Shown here: in pieces, positions 24,417-33,921 of the stretch | Layout: the number at the start of each line of letters is the position of its first letter | How positions within the stretch are numbered: the stretch's first letter is position 1 | Origin: Tolypothrix tenuis PCC 7101 | GTDB lineage: Bacteria; Cyanobacteriota; Cyanobacteriia; Cyanobacteriales; Nostocaceae | Direction: 5' to 3' | NCBI RefSeq assembly: GCF_002368295.1 | Contig: NZ_AP018248.1 | Span: 7,775,326 to 7,839,325, forward strand | Length of the DNA stretch: 64,000 bases | Made by a program: the position numbers and the translations under genes | The notes under the pieces: generated by a model | Database searches by the model: none | Told to the model about the DNA's origin: nothing | The model's input: the letters and a program-made list of their open reading frames with translations, nothing else

Positions 24417-25532
24417 TTAAATCATATCATAAAATTTGAGATATTGATTTGCAGTGTTTATTTTGCTAAAACGTTGATCTGGAACAATTGCATCAGAATC
24501 CTGATTAGATAGGGATTTAGTAATTGCGTTAGCAAGATTTTGGGTTACATCTCCCTCTAATCCAAAATAATTGCAATTATCATTCCCAATTTCTCTAAAT
24601 ATAGGAATATTAGAGCAGACTACTTTACAAGCAAGAGATAATGCTTCAGCTAAAGGCAAACAAAAGCCTTCTGTTGAAGACGGTACAACCAAAAGCTGAC
24701 AATTCTCATACAACCAACGTAGTTCCTCATCTTTTATTGATGTCATCAGTAGAATACGGTCTTGTAGAGAAAGTGCTGGGATTTGATTATGAATATTTTC
24801 TGTTTCTGGGCCAGTACTACCTACAATAATTAACTGAGTAGCATCGTTTATTTGGTTATTATTTAATAATAGATGATATGATTTGATGAGAATATCTAAA
24901 TTTTTATTTTTGCGATGCTGGGCAACAGCTAATAAAAAAGGTGATTTAATATTAGTAGATTTGATAGCTTGAGAAGTAACATGGCTAAAATCTACATAAT
25001 TATAAATTACAGCAGTTTGTTTGCGCTTTTCAATTTTAGGAAAATATTCTTGTAATTTATCTAAAGTAGATTGAGAAACACAAGATAATCCATCACTATT
25101 ACTAATACATTGCTTTAAAAACAGTTGGTTAAATATTACATTAGGGTAGCCGAAATTTTCAGGATACTCATAAGGATATAAATCATGAATAGTAGTTACC
25201 ACAGGACATGGAAACAGTTGCCGAATAAACGGTAGCGGAAATGAAAGATGAATTAAATCTGCATAATGTTGTCTGGCAAGTTGTGGTAAACCCCATAAAT
25301 ACCAAACATTTCTTTGGAGGGCGGTATTATTAAGATCTACAATTACCAATTTAATTTTTTCTGATTCTATAGAAAAAGATTCTTCAAAATATGCTTTTTG
25401 CCATGAACCGATAATCAAACTAACTTTGCTAACTTTGTCTGTGTCAGCTAGGCATTTTGCAAGATTTGCAGCATGTCTACAAACTCCAGTAGGTTTTGTT
25501 GGTCTGTGTAAAGCAGCAATTAAAAGATGCAT
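24417..25532 (-). CDS. Glycosyltransferase family 4
   Basis: A 371-aa GT-B fold retaining glycosyltransferase. The N-terminal half starts MHLLIAALHRPTKPTGVCRH (a family-type acceptor-domain glycine turn) and contains VVTTIHDLYPYEYPE. The C-terminal half has FLLAVAQHRKNKNLDILI and the E-x7-E nucleotide-sugar signature EGFCLPLAEALSL. It transfers a sugar, identity unknown, during assembly of the polysaccharide repeat. It lies 60 bp after the acyltransferase and about 100 bp before the polymerase, on the same strand. Local base composition is strongly AT-rich, as through much of this block. Confidence 0.9.
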   Translation of the reverse strand: MHLLIAALHRPTKPTGVCRHAANLAKCLADTDKVSKVSLIIGSWQKAYFEESFSIESEKIKLVIVDLNNTALQRNVWYLWGLPQLARQHYADLIHLSFPLPFIRQLFPCPVVTTIHDLYPYEYPENFGYPNVIFNQLFLKQCISNSDGLSCVSQSTLDKLQEYFPKIEKRKQTAVIYNYVDFSHVTSQAIKSTNIKSPFLLAVAQHRKNKNLDILIKSYHLLLNNNQINDATQLIIVGSTGPETENIHNQIPALSLQDRILLMTSIKDEELRWLYENCQLLVVPSSTEGFCLPLAEALSLACKVVCSNIPIFREIGNDNCNYFGLEGDVTQNLANAITKSLSNQDSDAIVPDQRFSKINTANQYLKFYDMI

Positions 25533-25592
25533 GATTTGATTAAATGACTGATTATTGATTCAGATAAAATGTTGTATTTTTTTAGTAATGAA

Positions 25593-26699
25593 CTAAGCAC
25601 TAAATAAATATTTAGCAATAGTTCTATTTTTCATTAGCAAATGTACAGCTAGCCAGCTAATAAAAAAACTAGGTAAAGAAAATATCATTTGAGAGAAAAT
25701 GGTTACTTGTTCTAGAATATGAGGTTGTATTTTTTTAATTAAAATTTCCATAAAATTAATTGCTAAAGGGTGAAATAAGTAAATTCCAAAAGAGCATAAA
25801 CCCAGATTTCTTATAAACCTGTTGTTACTTAAATGCTGAGACAAAGCAATGCCAAATGCTAGTAGAGAGTATCCTAATAAAACTTCTCTAAAGCCACTAG
25901 GTAAAAATAAATCCCTAAATAAGTCGATAATACAAAATATCAAGAATGCTAAAATAGTAGCAGTAAATTTTGATACTGGTAATGTAAAATTGGTTTTAAA
26001 CAGAATAAATTTCCATGTTATAGCAATAAAAAAGTAAGGCATACATCTCACTAACCAAGCAGTTATTACAGAAATCAATCTCAGCAATTCATTGACCTGG
26101 CTAGAGTTAGGGATTAATTCTAGTTTGCCTAGCAAATTTTGAGAAGCTATGTTAGGCCCTAATAAAAATGCATTGTTACTTTCAATCAGTAAGTGGTACG
26201 ATATAAGGCTTAATAAAGCTAAAATAAATGGGAATATAATATGAATATTTATTTTATCAAAGTACGAAGCAAATATCATAAGTGAAGTTCCTACTAGCAG
26301 TAACGGTAAAAAATATAACTGAATTGCTGCTCCTCCATAAAAAATTATTGAAAATGGATCTTTAAATAATTCCTCTAGCTTGTTATCCTGATCTAATGCT
26401 AAAAACATTATTGTTTTAACTAGCAAAAATATTCCTGTCCAGATAATATAGGGAAGGAAAATACGCCGTAATCGAACTTGCCAATAATTCCATGAAAAAT
26501 CAGGATTAAGCCTACAAATTAGTAAATAAAATGAGGTAGCTAAGAAGAAAGGTACAGGAAAATCAAATAAATATGAAAGCTTTGCAGATAAAGGGTTTAC
26601 TGTAGCCCAACTTTTATCACCAGAATGCAATAAAACAACACCATATGCTGCAATACCACGACATAAATCTATTCCTGCAAATCTTGCTTTCTTCTCCAT
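25593..26699 (-). CDS. Acyltransferase 3 family membrane protein
   Basis: A 368-aa integral membrane protein with about ten helices. The opening GIDLCRGIAAYGVVLLHSG contains the R-x10-H motif (R14, H25) typical of acyltransferase family 3 (OafA/NodX/WecH type), which moves acetyl or other acyl groups across the membrane onto sugars. The ATG at 26699 is preceded by GAGGACAG and is preferred over an ATG 11 codons upstream at 26732. Its place among glycosyltransferases suggests O-acetylation of the polysaccharide, with acyl group and target sugar unknown. Confidence 0.88.
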   Translation of the reverse strand: MEKKARFAGIDLCRGIAAYGVVLLHSGDKSWATVNPLSAKLSYLFDFPVPFFLATSFYLLICRLNPDFSWNYWQVRLRRIFLPYIIWTGIFLLVKTIMFLALDQDNKLEELFKDPFSIIFYGGAAIQLYFLPLLLVGTSLMIFASYFDKINIHIIFPFILALLSLISYHLLIESNNAFLLGPNIASQNLLGKLELIPNSSQVNELLRLISVITAWLVRCMPYFFIAITWKFILFKTNFTLPVSKFTATILAFLIFCIIDLFRDLFLPSGFREVLLGYSLLAFGIALSQHLSNNRFIRNLGLCSFGIYLFHPLAINFMEILIKKIQPHILEQVTIFSQMIFSLPSFFISWLAVHLLMKNRTIAKYLFSA

Positions 26700-26841
26700 T
26701 TTACTGTCCTCGAATATTTTATAGTTAAACACTATATCATTTATTACCTATCAATATTTGAACAGTCTTTTTGTTTGGTTTTAAGCAATTTTTTTGCAAG
26801 GTGTAGTATTACTAATTGGTTTTTAGGTTCAAAAATTTAGC

Positions 26842-28089
26842 TCAGTTAAGTACTTTTGGTTTTTGAAAAGATATGACTTCTTCATAGACTTGAGCAAGTC
26901 GTTTACCCATAACCTGCCAACTATAAGTATCTCGAACTAACTGTCGTCCCGCTTGTCCCATGCGGACGCGCAGTTCTGGATCTTTAGCTAAGGTAATCAA
27001 GGCTTTTGACATATCGTCAACTGCTTGCTCAGGATTAATTGCCGCAATTTTGAAGCCAGTCTCTTTTGTTACCTGCTGCGCTGGGCCTCCCAAATCTAAA
27101 CAGACAACTGGGCGGCCTGTTGCCATAGCTTCAATACATACCCATCCACCAGAATCATGTAAACTAGGGTGAACTAATACATGACAATTTCCTAAATTTT
27201 CAAGAGTCTTTTCGCGGGGTAATCTACCCCAAAATTTCACTTGATGTGCAATACCTAAATGGTTTGCCATGCTTTGCAATCGTTCCCATTCTGGGCCATC
27301 CCCAACAATCCAATATTCTGCTTCTGTTAGGTTGGCTTTTGCAAAAGCTCGTAACCCTAAGTGAAAACCTTTCCAATGCAAAAGTCTGCCCATACTAATA
27401 AATCTGACAGGTTGTTGATTAGGGATTGGGTATTGGTTAAGTGCAGAGATTTCTTCTGTAAGTAAACCTGATTCCGAAATAATATCTACAGATTTCACGC
27501 CCATTTTATACAACTTTTTAGCTGTATCTTCAGTTGTGGCTCTGACTACAGCACTTTTTCTTGCAGTTATATGTACAAACGGATCGAGTTCCCCTAAAGA
27601 ACGAGAGATAATACGTGCTGCTTCGTAAGCTTTGGCGCGAAAGTCAAAATCCTGCCAAAATGCCTTGGGCGCAGTTTCCCCACCACCAACAGGCCCCCAT
27701 ATAAAGGGAATGGGCAATAATGATAAAAAGCTGGGATTGGAATATTTAACAAACGTTACATGATGTGCAACATCGAAACCAATTTCACGATGCAATCTCC
27801 GAGCTACAAAGTATGCTTGTATCTGCCAGAGATAGTAATGGATTTGCATTGCCCCATTCGACCCTAAGCGCCACAGCCCACCTAATATAGGTAAGGTAAA
27901 ATAGATGAAGTGCAAGTTAGGATTTGGATGAGAAGCCAGCTCTGCTTCAATAGCTTCTTTACTTTCATCAGGTCGCGTTAATACCCAGACTTCATTGTAT
28001 TTGGCAGCTTCCCAAACCACATTCCAGCCGACACCACGCTCAGAGCCTTTTCCAGGTTCACACGAATAAGCAGAAATTAATATTTTCAT
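26842..28089 (-). CDS. Glycosyltransferase family 4
   Basis: A 415-aa GT-B glycosyltransferase. The start MKILISAYSCEPGKGSERGV is the donor/acceptor Gly-rich loop of a well-known GT4 subgroup. FIWGPVGGGETAP and the C-terminal FISMGRLLHWKGFHLGLRAF and DSGGWVCIEAMATGRP are also typical; in the last, the first Glu of the E-x7-E motif is replaced (DSGGWVCIE). The reading frame extends ten codons further to 28119, but MKILISAY is the conserved start. The product is a sugar transferase of the polysaccharide pathway with unknown specificity. Confidence 0.9.
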   Translation of the reverse strand: MKILISAYSCEPGKGSERGVGWNVVWEAAKYNEVWVLTRPDESKEAIEAELASHPNPNLHFIYFTLPILGGLWRLGSNGAMQIHYYLWQIQAYFVARRLHREIGFDVAHHVTFVKYSNPSFLSLLPIPFIWGPVGGGETAPKAFWQDFDFRAKAYEAARIISRSLGELDPFVHITARKSAVVRATTEDTAKKLYKMGVKSVDIISESGLLTEEISALNQYPIPNQQPVRFISMGRLLHWKGFHLGLRAFAKANLTEAEYWIVGDGPEWERLQSMANHLGIAHQVKFWGRLPREKTLENLGNCHVLVHPSLHDSGGWVCIEAMATGRPVVCLDLGGPAQQVTKETGFKIAAINPEQAVDDMSKALITLAKDPELRVRMGQAGRQLVRDTYSWQVMGKRLAQVYEEVISFQKPKVLN

Positions 28090-28172
28090 AAGCAGATAAA
28101 GATACAGTCTGGTAAACAAGGTTATTTAGATATTTGCATCAAACAGATGCTAAATAAAAAGATTTTGCGGCC

Positions 28173-29288
28173 TTAATTTTTATTAGCTAATAATTTTTCA
28201 TAAACCTCAGCTAGTTTTTCTGCTGTTTTTTCCCAGGTAAATAATTTAGCTCTTGACAGTCCTTTATCGACTAATTCTTGATAATATATTGCGTCATTCT
28301 GCAATCGCACTACTGCTTCTGAGATTGCTTGTGGTTCTTGGGGATTAACTAGAATAGCTGCATCTCCTGCTACTTCCGGCATAGCTGAAGTGTTGGAAGT
28401 AATAACTGGAGTGCCACAAGCCATAGCTTCTAAAATTGTGATGCCGAATCCTTCATGCAGTGAAGGCGCTATCAGAATATCGGCAGCATTATATATTTCG
28501 ACTAGAGTTTTTTTATCTGGCTTACCAAAGTAAGTAATATAATTTTTTAACTGATGCTCTTGAATATATTGTTTTTGCTCATCTGTAAAGTCAGCTCCCA
28601 CTTTCCAAAACTTAAAGGATATTTCTTTTTGTTTTAAAATATTTAAAGATTCAAGTATAGTAAAAATATTTTTACGAGGGTGATTTGCTCCTACATTTAG
28701 GAGATAAGTTGTTTGAGCATTGCAACTATGATTTTGGTAAAAAGATTCAATTTCAGATGGAGATAACTGCCGAAATATAGGATCGACAGCATTTGGAGTT
28801 ACAGTAATTTTGGCAGGTTCTATATTTAATAATTTAGTAGTATCTTTAGCAGTTACACAAGAAACAGAAAATATGTGATTGGCATATTTCATGCCTTTGA
28901 CAGCAAATAGCCAGACATTTTTACTCACAAATGGCAATTGCACCGAACCTTGAAGATTGCCTGAGTAATAAAAGTTGATTAAATCATGGCAAGTAACAAC
29001 AACAGTTTTAGCAGTTTTTTGTAACCAATAAACAATATGAGCTTCTGCAGGTTCAATAATATGGAAAACATCTGCTGATTGTTGCCTTACCAACCTAGGA
29101 AAGCGCCAAAAGCGCTCATAGTATTTTATAACTCTTAGCAAAAGAGAAGAACTTGTTCTATCGTAATTACACGGTGCTAAATCCACAATTTCCCAGTCAG
29201 GTCTGACAGTTTTTAAACCTGAAATAATCCCATTGGCATAGACATCCATGCTGAACTCTTGCATGGTACGCACAATAATTACACGCAT
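28173..29288 (-). CDS. Glycosyltransferase family 4
   Basis: A 371-aa GT-B enzyme. Key segments: MRVIIVRTMQEFSMDVYANG at the start, VVVTCHDLINFYYSG, the interdomain VTPNAVDPIFR, TYLLNVGANHPRKNIFTILE and the complete E-x7-E motif in EGFGITILEAMACGTPVIT. It probably adds one sugar to the lipid-linked repeat or primer; donor and acceptor are unknown. It lies 42 bp after the previous glycosyltransferase gene in the same operon-like run. Nothing is truncated. Confidence 0.92.
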   Translation of the reverse strand: MRVIIVRTMQEFSMDVYANGIISGLKTVRPDWEIVDLAPCNYDRTSSSLLLRVIKYYERFWRFPRLVRQQSADVFHIIEPAEAHIVYWLQKTAKTVVVTCHDLINFYYSGNLQGSVQLPFVSKNVWLFAVKGMKYANHIFSVSCVTAKDTTKLLNIEPAKITVTPNAVDPIFRQLSPSEIESFYQNHSCNAQTTYLLNVGANHPRKNIFTILESLNILKQKEISFKFWKVGADFTDEQKQYIQEHQLKNYITYFGKPDKKTLVEIYNAADILIAPSLHEGFGITILEAMACGTPVITSNTSAMPEVAGDAAILVNPQEPQAISEAVVRLQNDAIYYQELVDKGLSRAKLFTWEKTAEKLAEVYEKLLANKN

Positions 29289-29330
29289 GATTAATTCCCC
29301 TTAGCATCACACTCCAACTTTCAATTAACC

Positions 29331-30512
29331 TCAACTTTTGTTCATAGCATAGGCATGAATGCTAGTTTGTCGGATGAGAGGTTGCCAAAGGTTGATTAAA
29401 CGTTCAGCGATTCTTTCATGGCTATAATGCTGATTAACTCTAGCCATACCATGTTGCTTTAACTCTTGTCGCCAATTCGGATTGCGAATCATTCGCTCTA
29501 AAATTGTTGCTAATCCTGCTGATTCGCCCTCTGGAAATACCAAATCGGAACGAGCAATGACGTTGGCAATTTCACCACTACTAGAGCCTACTACAGGAAC
29601 ACCCATTGCCATCGCTTCAATTAAGACATGACCAAATTGCTCTTTCCATGTAGCAGCAGTTAACGAAGGCAGAACTAAAACATCAAATTTACTAATTGCT
29701 TCGGGTGCTTGCTCATGACGAACTGATCCACGCCAAACTACTAAATCAGCTATTTGCTGTTTTTGCGCTTCTTGTTTGAGCACTTCTTCATAGGAACCAG
29801 AACCACAGATAATAATCCGGGTGTTGAGTCCTTTTTCTTTCAGTAGTCGTGCAGCGCCAAATATAGTATCCACACCCTTTTCAGGCACTAATCTACCGAG
29901 AAATCCAATGTGGAATTCCTCATTTTTATTTTCAGATTTATTTTCAGGCGATCGCGGACTAAATAATTGAGTATCCACTCCCATCTGTGGCATAACTTCC
30001 ATCAGTCCGGTATAGCCCCATTGCCGTAATAAATTAGCTCCATCTTGATTACCTGGAAGCATCAACTTGGCTGTATTCATGACAAATTGACGTACCCAGC
30101 GACGCGCAATAGGTAAGCTGCGATCCATATTTTCCCAGCCAAATACAACCATTGGCTTGCCTGTGATTCTGCTCCAAATTGCTAACTCAAAAGTACAAAG
30201 TGAGAATACTTCTTCTTCCACTTGCACTATATCAGGTTGAAAATCCTGCAGAACTTGCCACAGATGCCAAGGTGTATAGACATGAGCACCTCCACGACCA
30301 GAAAACATTACAGGTGCTGTATAAACTTGAATGTTGGGATAGGGTTTTTCTACTTCAAACTGGCGATTCCACTCCAACGCTTTCCAGTTGCTAGGAGTCA
30401 GTAAGCCGATTTCAACTTGACCCGTTTGGGCGATCGCATTCAGCTTACCTTGGTTTACACCAACTACATAAGCGTGACTAACAAAAAGTACACGCAGCTT
30501 AGAGTTCGTCAT
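29331..30512 (-). CDS. Glycosyltransferase family 4
   Basis: A 393-aa GT-B glycosyltransferase. The N-terminal Rossmann half begins LRVLFVSHAYVVGVNQGKL. The C-terminal half has IGFLGRLVPEKGVDTIFGA, IIICGSGSYEEVL and the E-x7-E region EQFGHVLIEAMAMGVPVVG. The frame opens at a TTG three codons upstream (30521), but the ATG at 30512 is the more likely start. It is 44 bp downstream of a methyltransferase gene, and the two may act on the same sugar, although that is only a neighbourhood argument. Confidence 0.9.
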   Translation of the reverse strand: MTNSKLRVLFVSHAYVVGVNQGKLNAIAQTGQVEIGLLTPSNWKALEWNRQFEVEKPYPNIQVYTAPVMFSGRGGAHVYTPWHLWQVLQDFQPDIVQVEEEVFSLCTFELAIWSRITGKPMVVFGWENMDRSLPIARRWVRQFVMNTAKLMLPGNQDGANLLRQWGYTGLMEVMPQMGVDTQLFSPRSPENKSENKNEEFHIGFLGRLVPEKGVDTIFGAARLLKEKGLNTRIIICGSGSYEEVLKQEAQKQQIADLVVWRGSVRHEQAPEAISKFDVLVLPSLTAATWKEQFGHVLIEAMAMGVPVVGSSSGEIANVIARSDLVFPEGESAGLATILERMIRNPNWRQELKQHGMARVNQHYSHERIAERLINLWQPLIRQTSIHAYAMNKS

Positions 30513-30556
30513 TGTGGGCAATTTTCACTATATTTGAACATAATTTTGCATGACTG

Positions 30557-31297
30557 CTAAGAGCGATATGCTCGAGCCATGAGGTTTTTTGTGGGTATTC
30601 TAGGACGACCTGCTCCTTCGGCAATAAAAATGAGTTGGTGTAGTAAACACAAGTAAGTTTCTTTGAAGCGTCCCAAGACTGTTGATGCAGACCACTGTGG
30701 CTTGATCTCAACTTTATTAGCATCAAATCCACCTAGTAATAAAAGATGGAGAAGAGAGTGTTCTGTTACTCCAAATTCGTGAGTCAGGTCATTATATCTG
30801 CACAAACAACTAAATATACTACCCATATTAGGTGTTTGAATCACAAGGCAGCCATTGGGTTTCAATTTTTCTCTAATTTGCTTGATAAATTTATTGGCTG
30901 ATTGCTTTGGTAAATGTTCCAAAATATCTAGGGCAAAAATGACATCATACTTTTCTACATCTCTGAATTTATTGAGTTGTTCTGCATTAAATTTTTGCAC
31001 AAATGTTAATCCTAATTCATGGCAAATAGCTACATTTTGCTCAGAAATATCGAACCCCGAAAGATTCTTATATCCTTTTTCTTTTAAGAAAGTTAATAAA
31101 GCTCCCTCGCCACAAGCCACGTCTAAGATTTTGAGCGACCTATCTATAGGTAACCAATGCTTTAAAGAACGTTGGAAGGATTTACAAATTTTTTCTTTAG
31201 CTTTATGATCTTTAACTGTTGGTCTACAAGAGATTTCATTATATCGCTCATAAATCTCTCCTGTGGTATTACGTGTAGACGTAATTTTTAAAGACAT
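30557..31297 (-). CDS. Class I SAM-dependent methyltransferase
   Basis: A 246-aa methyltransferase with a standard Rossmann core: motif I LKILDVACGEGALLTFL, the acidic residue that holds the SAM ribose in GFDISEQNV, motif II YDVIFALDILEHLP and motif III LKPNGCLVIQTPN. The start was moved from 31318 to the ATG at 31297 because GGAGG lies nine bases before it. The UbiG/Coq5-like pattern with HEFGVTEHSLLHLLLLGGF resembles methyltransferases that modify sugars or terminate polysaccharide chains. Substrate not determined. A 256-bp gap precedes it; the GTG-started ORF in that gap does not look coding. Confidence 0.87.
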   Translation of the reverse strand: MSLKITSTRNTTGEIYERYNEISCRPTVKDHKAKEKICKSFQRSLKHWLPIDRSLKILDVACGEGALLTFLKEKGYKNLSGFDISEQNVAICHELGLTFVQKFNAEQLNKFRDVEKYDVIFALDILEHLPKQSANKFIKQIREKLKPNGCLVIQTPNMGSIFSCLCRYNDLTHEFGVTEHSLLHLLLLGGFDANKVEIKPQWSASTVLGRFKETYLCLLHQLIFIAEGAGRPRIPTKNLMARAYRS

Positions 31298-31553
31298 AAA
31301 ATTTGGCCTCCAAACCATAAATTCTGTTTAGAATTGGCAAGTTCTTAGGAAATTGCAATAGCGATCGCATTCAGTAAGCTGGGCTAGCAATAGTAAAGTT
31401 AGGGATGGATTAATATCTATTTCTGCTTGTTTATTACTTGTAAAAAAAGCTATTAATAGCTTCCTCCCTACTCTCTCTACTCCATCATACTTGCTGAAAT
31501 GAGTGCCTTGAACCACGCCTCTTTTTAACTTTTTAAGGTAATGGCAAATGAAG

Positions 31554-32663
31554 CTATGCACTTAGATAAGTTAGAGCAAACTTTCTGTCAATTAGCCCTT
31601 TGATCAAACGCTTGAGACGACTCTGTCCATAGATCAGATCAAACCACTTTTGAAAAATATTATCTGGTAAATACTCACCCCAGCGAAATAGCCACTGTTG
31701 AGCTACAGACCAATTGTTAAAATTGGGATGAGTCACAAGCTGTTGGTGTATTTTCCTGCGCTCTAACTTAGATAAATGCTTAAAGCGAGCTAGTAAATAA
31801 AGATCATGACAGACTGCAACACTAAAATGCAAATCTGTTAGGCTATCTGCAATTGCTGTACCATAATTTTTTTGGAGAAACAGTTTTTGTTCTTGATGTA
31901 TACGGGCTAAAGTGACTTGCTCTTTCTCTAAAAAATCTGCTGTCACAGTTGTTTGGCTAGTAGTATTTGCTCCATGTAAGCGAAACTTACTCAGCACTTC
32001 CGGTGCTGAACCGATTACTGTGATAAATGGAGCAAAACGGAATATTAAACTGTCTGCATTCCGTACAAATGCTTCGTTTAGGGGAAAGATATAGTTAGCT
32101 ACTTCGCGTCTGATACTTAAAGCAGATGCTGGAGGAATATTGTCAACAAATCCACCATTTTGTAAAGCAGACTGACCCATCCACCCTGAAGCCAAACGCC
32201 TAAACATAGGAGTTGATTTTAAGAAATTACCTTGTCCATCAATTTGAATTACATTATGAATGGCAAAGCCACATTTAGGGTTAAGTCTGAATACCTCCAG
32301 AATTTTCTGTAACTTATTATTCATCCAGATGTCATCGGCATCTAACAGGCAAATGATTTCACCCTGACTGTGGCTATAAGCTGTATTTAATGCTGTGGCA
32401 ACACCTCCATTTTGTTTGCGGATCAACTTGATTCGGGAATCTTTTTGAAGATAACCTTCGATAACTTCACAAGAGTTATCTTTGGAGCCATCATCACAAA
32501 CTATGATTTCAAAATTGGTGTAAGTTTGTTGAAGAGCGCTGTCTAAAGTTTCGCCAATATATTTTGCATAGTTGTAGTTGGGAACTAAAACTGATATTAA
32601 AGGCCTATCTGGCAGTTGAGGTAGTTCTATTGGTTGTAAATTGTGAGTTTGCAATTGTTGCAT
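31554..32663 (-). CDS. Glycosyltransferase family 2
   Basis: A 369-aa GT-A inverting glycosyltransferase. The nucleotide-binding start is LISVLVPNYNYAKYIGETLD, followed by the DDGSKDN loop and the metal-binding CLLDADDIWMNNKLQ (DxD type). The C-terminal 150 residues are helical and lack predicted membrane segments, so this is a soluble or peripheral enzyme. It is 46 bp after glf. It could be a galactofuranosyltransferase by position, but the sequence does not prove that. Confidence 0.9.
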   Translation of the reverse strand: MQQLQTHNLQPIELPQLPDRPLISVLVPNYNYAKYIGETLDSALQQTYTNFEIIVCDDGSKDNSCEVIEGYLQKDSRIKLIRKQNGGVATALNTAYSHSQGEIICLLDADDIWMNNKLQKILEVFRLNPKCGFAIHNVIQIDGQGNFLKSTPMFRRLASGWMGQSALQNGGFVDNIPPASALSIRREVANYIFPLNEAFVRNADSLIFRFAPFITVIGSAPEVLSKFRLHGANTTSQTTVTADFLEKEQVTLARIHQEQKLFLQKNYGTAIADSLTDLHFSVAVCHDLYLLARFKHLSKLERRKIHQQLVTHPNFNNWSVAQQWLFRWGEYLPDNIFQKWFDLIYGQSRLKRLIKGLIDRKFALTYLSA

Positions 32664-32709
32664 TTGCTGAATCCTAAGATTTTAATTGATGAAATCTGTG
32701 TATTGATTG

Positions 32710-33837
32710 CTAAATCGAATTTGCTATTTCTTTCTCAAATAAACCCAGAGCCCGCACTACGGCTTGATCCATGTCATAGTACTTATAGTCTCCCAGCCTG
32801 CCTGCAAATATTACTGTACCGTTGAGTTTTTCTACTTCTTTTAAATACAAATTCAAGCGATCGCGGTTTTCTTCGTTGAGGATAGGATAATAAGGATCGT
32901 TTTTGCCCGGTACATAAGCTTGAGGATATTCCCTTACCAAGGTAGTTTTAGGAGATGTTTGTCCCGACAAATATTTTTGCTCGGTGATGCGTGTAATATC
33001 GTAATCATTGGGGTAGTTGACTGTACCAACTTCTTGATACCATTCTTGATCTAGAGTCTCAAATTGAAAGCGCAGACTACGATAGGGCAGTTCGCCATAC
33101 ATATAATCAAAAAAGGTATCTATTGGCCCTGTACAAAGTATTCGGTTAAACTTTACATCATTGATAATCTCGCGGTAATCTGTATTTAGGAGTACCTTAA
33201 TGTTAGGATGAGCTAGAATTTTACGGAACATTTCGGTATAACCCAGCTTAGGCATAGCTTGGTAAGGGTCTTGAAAATAACGGTTATCCCGACTTATGTA
33301 AACTGGAACACGTCCTGTTACTCCCCTATCTAGTTCTTCTGGTTTTACACCCCACTGCTTCATGGTGTAATGGAGAAAGATATTTTGATAAATGTAATCG
33401 GCTAAAAAGCTTAAATCTCCGCTAGCACTTTCACGCAGCTTCAGAATAGGTATCTTGACTCCAAAACCGAAGTGCTCTAGCAACAAATTTTCTAGCTTTT
33501 CTGCATATTTTGGAGGGAATAGCGCATAAAGAGAGTTCAAATTAAAAGGGATAGGAACCTTTTTACCTTCTACTACTCCCAGAACATGATGATAGTAATT
33601 TCTCCATTCTGTAAATTGTGAAAGATAATCCCAAACTTTTTTAGATTTGGTGTGAAAAATATGAGGGCCGTACTTATGAACTAAAATGCCATGTTCGTTG
33701 TAGTAATCGTAAGCATTACCGCCGATATGGTCTCTCTGTTCCACTATCAGTACCCTTTGTGCAAGTTGAGTAGCAATTCGTTCAGCTAGCACGCAGGCTG
33801 AGTACCCAGCACCTATAATCAGCCAATCAGTTTTCAT
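32710..33837 (-). CDS. glf: UDP-galactopyranose mutase
   Basis: A 375-aa flavoenzyme that interconverts UDP-galactopyranose and UDP-galactofuranose. The N-terminal FAD motif is WLIIGAGYSACVLAERIA, with Ala14 where the last Gly of GxGxxG usually stands, followed by LIVEQRDHIGGNAYDY. Family-specific segments include GPHIFHTKSKKVWDYL, YTMKQWGVKPEEL, RDNRYFQDPYQAMPKLGYT and the C-terminal GRLGDYKYYDMDQAV. Length is normal. It shows that the polysaccharide made here probably contains galactofuranose. It lies among GT2 genes with short spacers and should be co-transcribed. Confidence 0.95.
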   Translation of the reverse strand: MKTDWLIIGAGYSACVLAERIATQLAQRVLIVEQRDHIGGNAYDYYNEHGILVHKYGPHIFHTKSKKVWDYLSQFTEWRNYYHHVLGVVEGKKVPIPFNLNSLYALFPPKYAEKLENLLLEHFGFGVKIPILKLRESASGDLSFLADYIYQNIFLHYTMKQWGVKPEELDRGVTGRVPVYISRDNRYFQDPYQAMPKLGYTEMFRKILAHPNIKVLLNTDYREIINDVKFNRILCTGPIDTFFDYMYGELPYRSLRFQFETLDQEWYQEVGTVNYPNDYDITRITEQKYLSGQTSPKTTLVREYPQAYVPGKNDPYYPILNEENRDRLNLYLKEVEKLNGTVIFAGRLGDYKYYDMDQAVVRALGLFEKEIANSI

Positions 33838-33921
33838 AATAGAGTCTCCTTTATTAATAGGATGGCTGAGTTATGTTTTGGTCTATTCAATTTTTTGCGT
33901 ATATTTAATTGATTCATAGTT

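Noticed and set aside
31328..31561. 77-codon GTG-started ORF between a methyltransferase and a glycosyltransferase
   Set aside because: No ribosome-binding site, no domain pattern, low-complexity composition and overlap with the end of the upstream gene.
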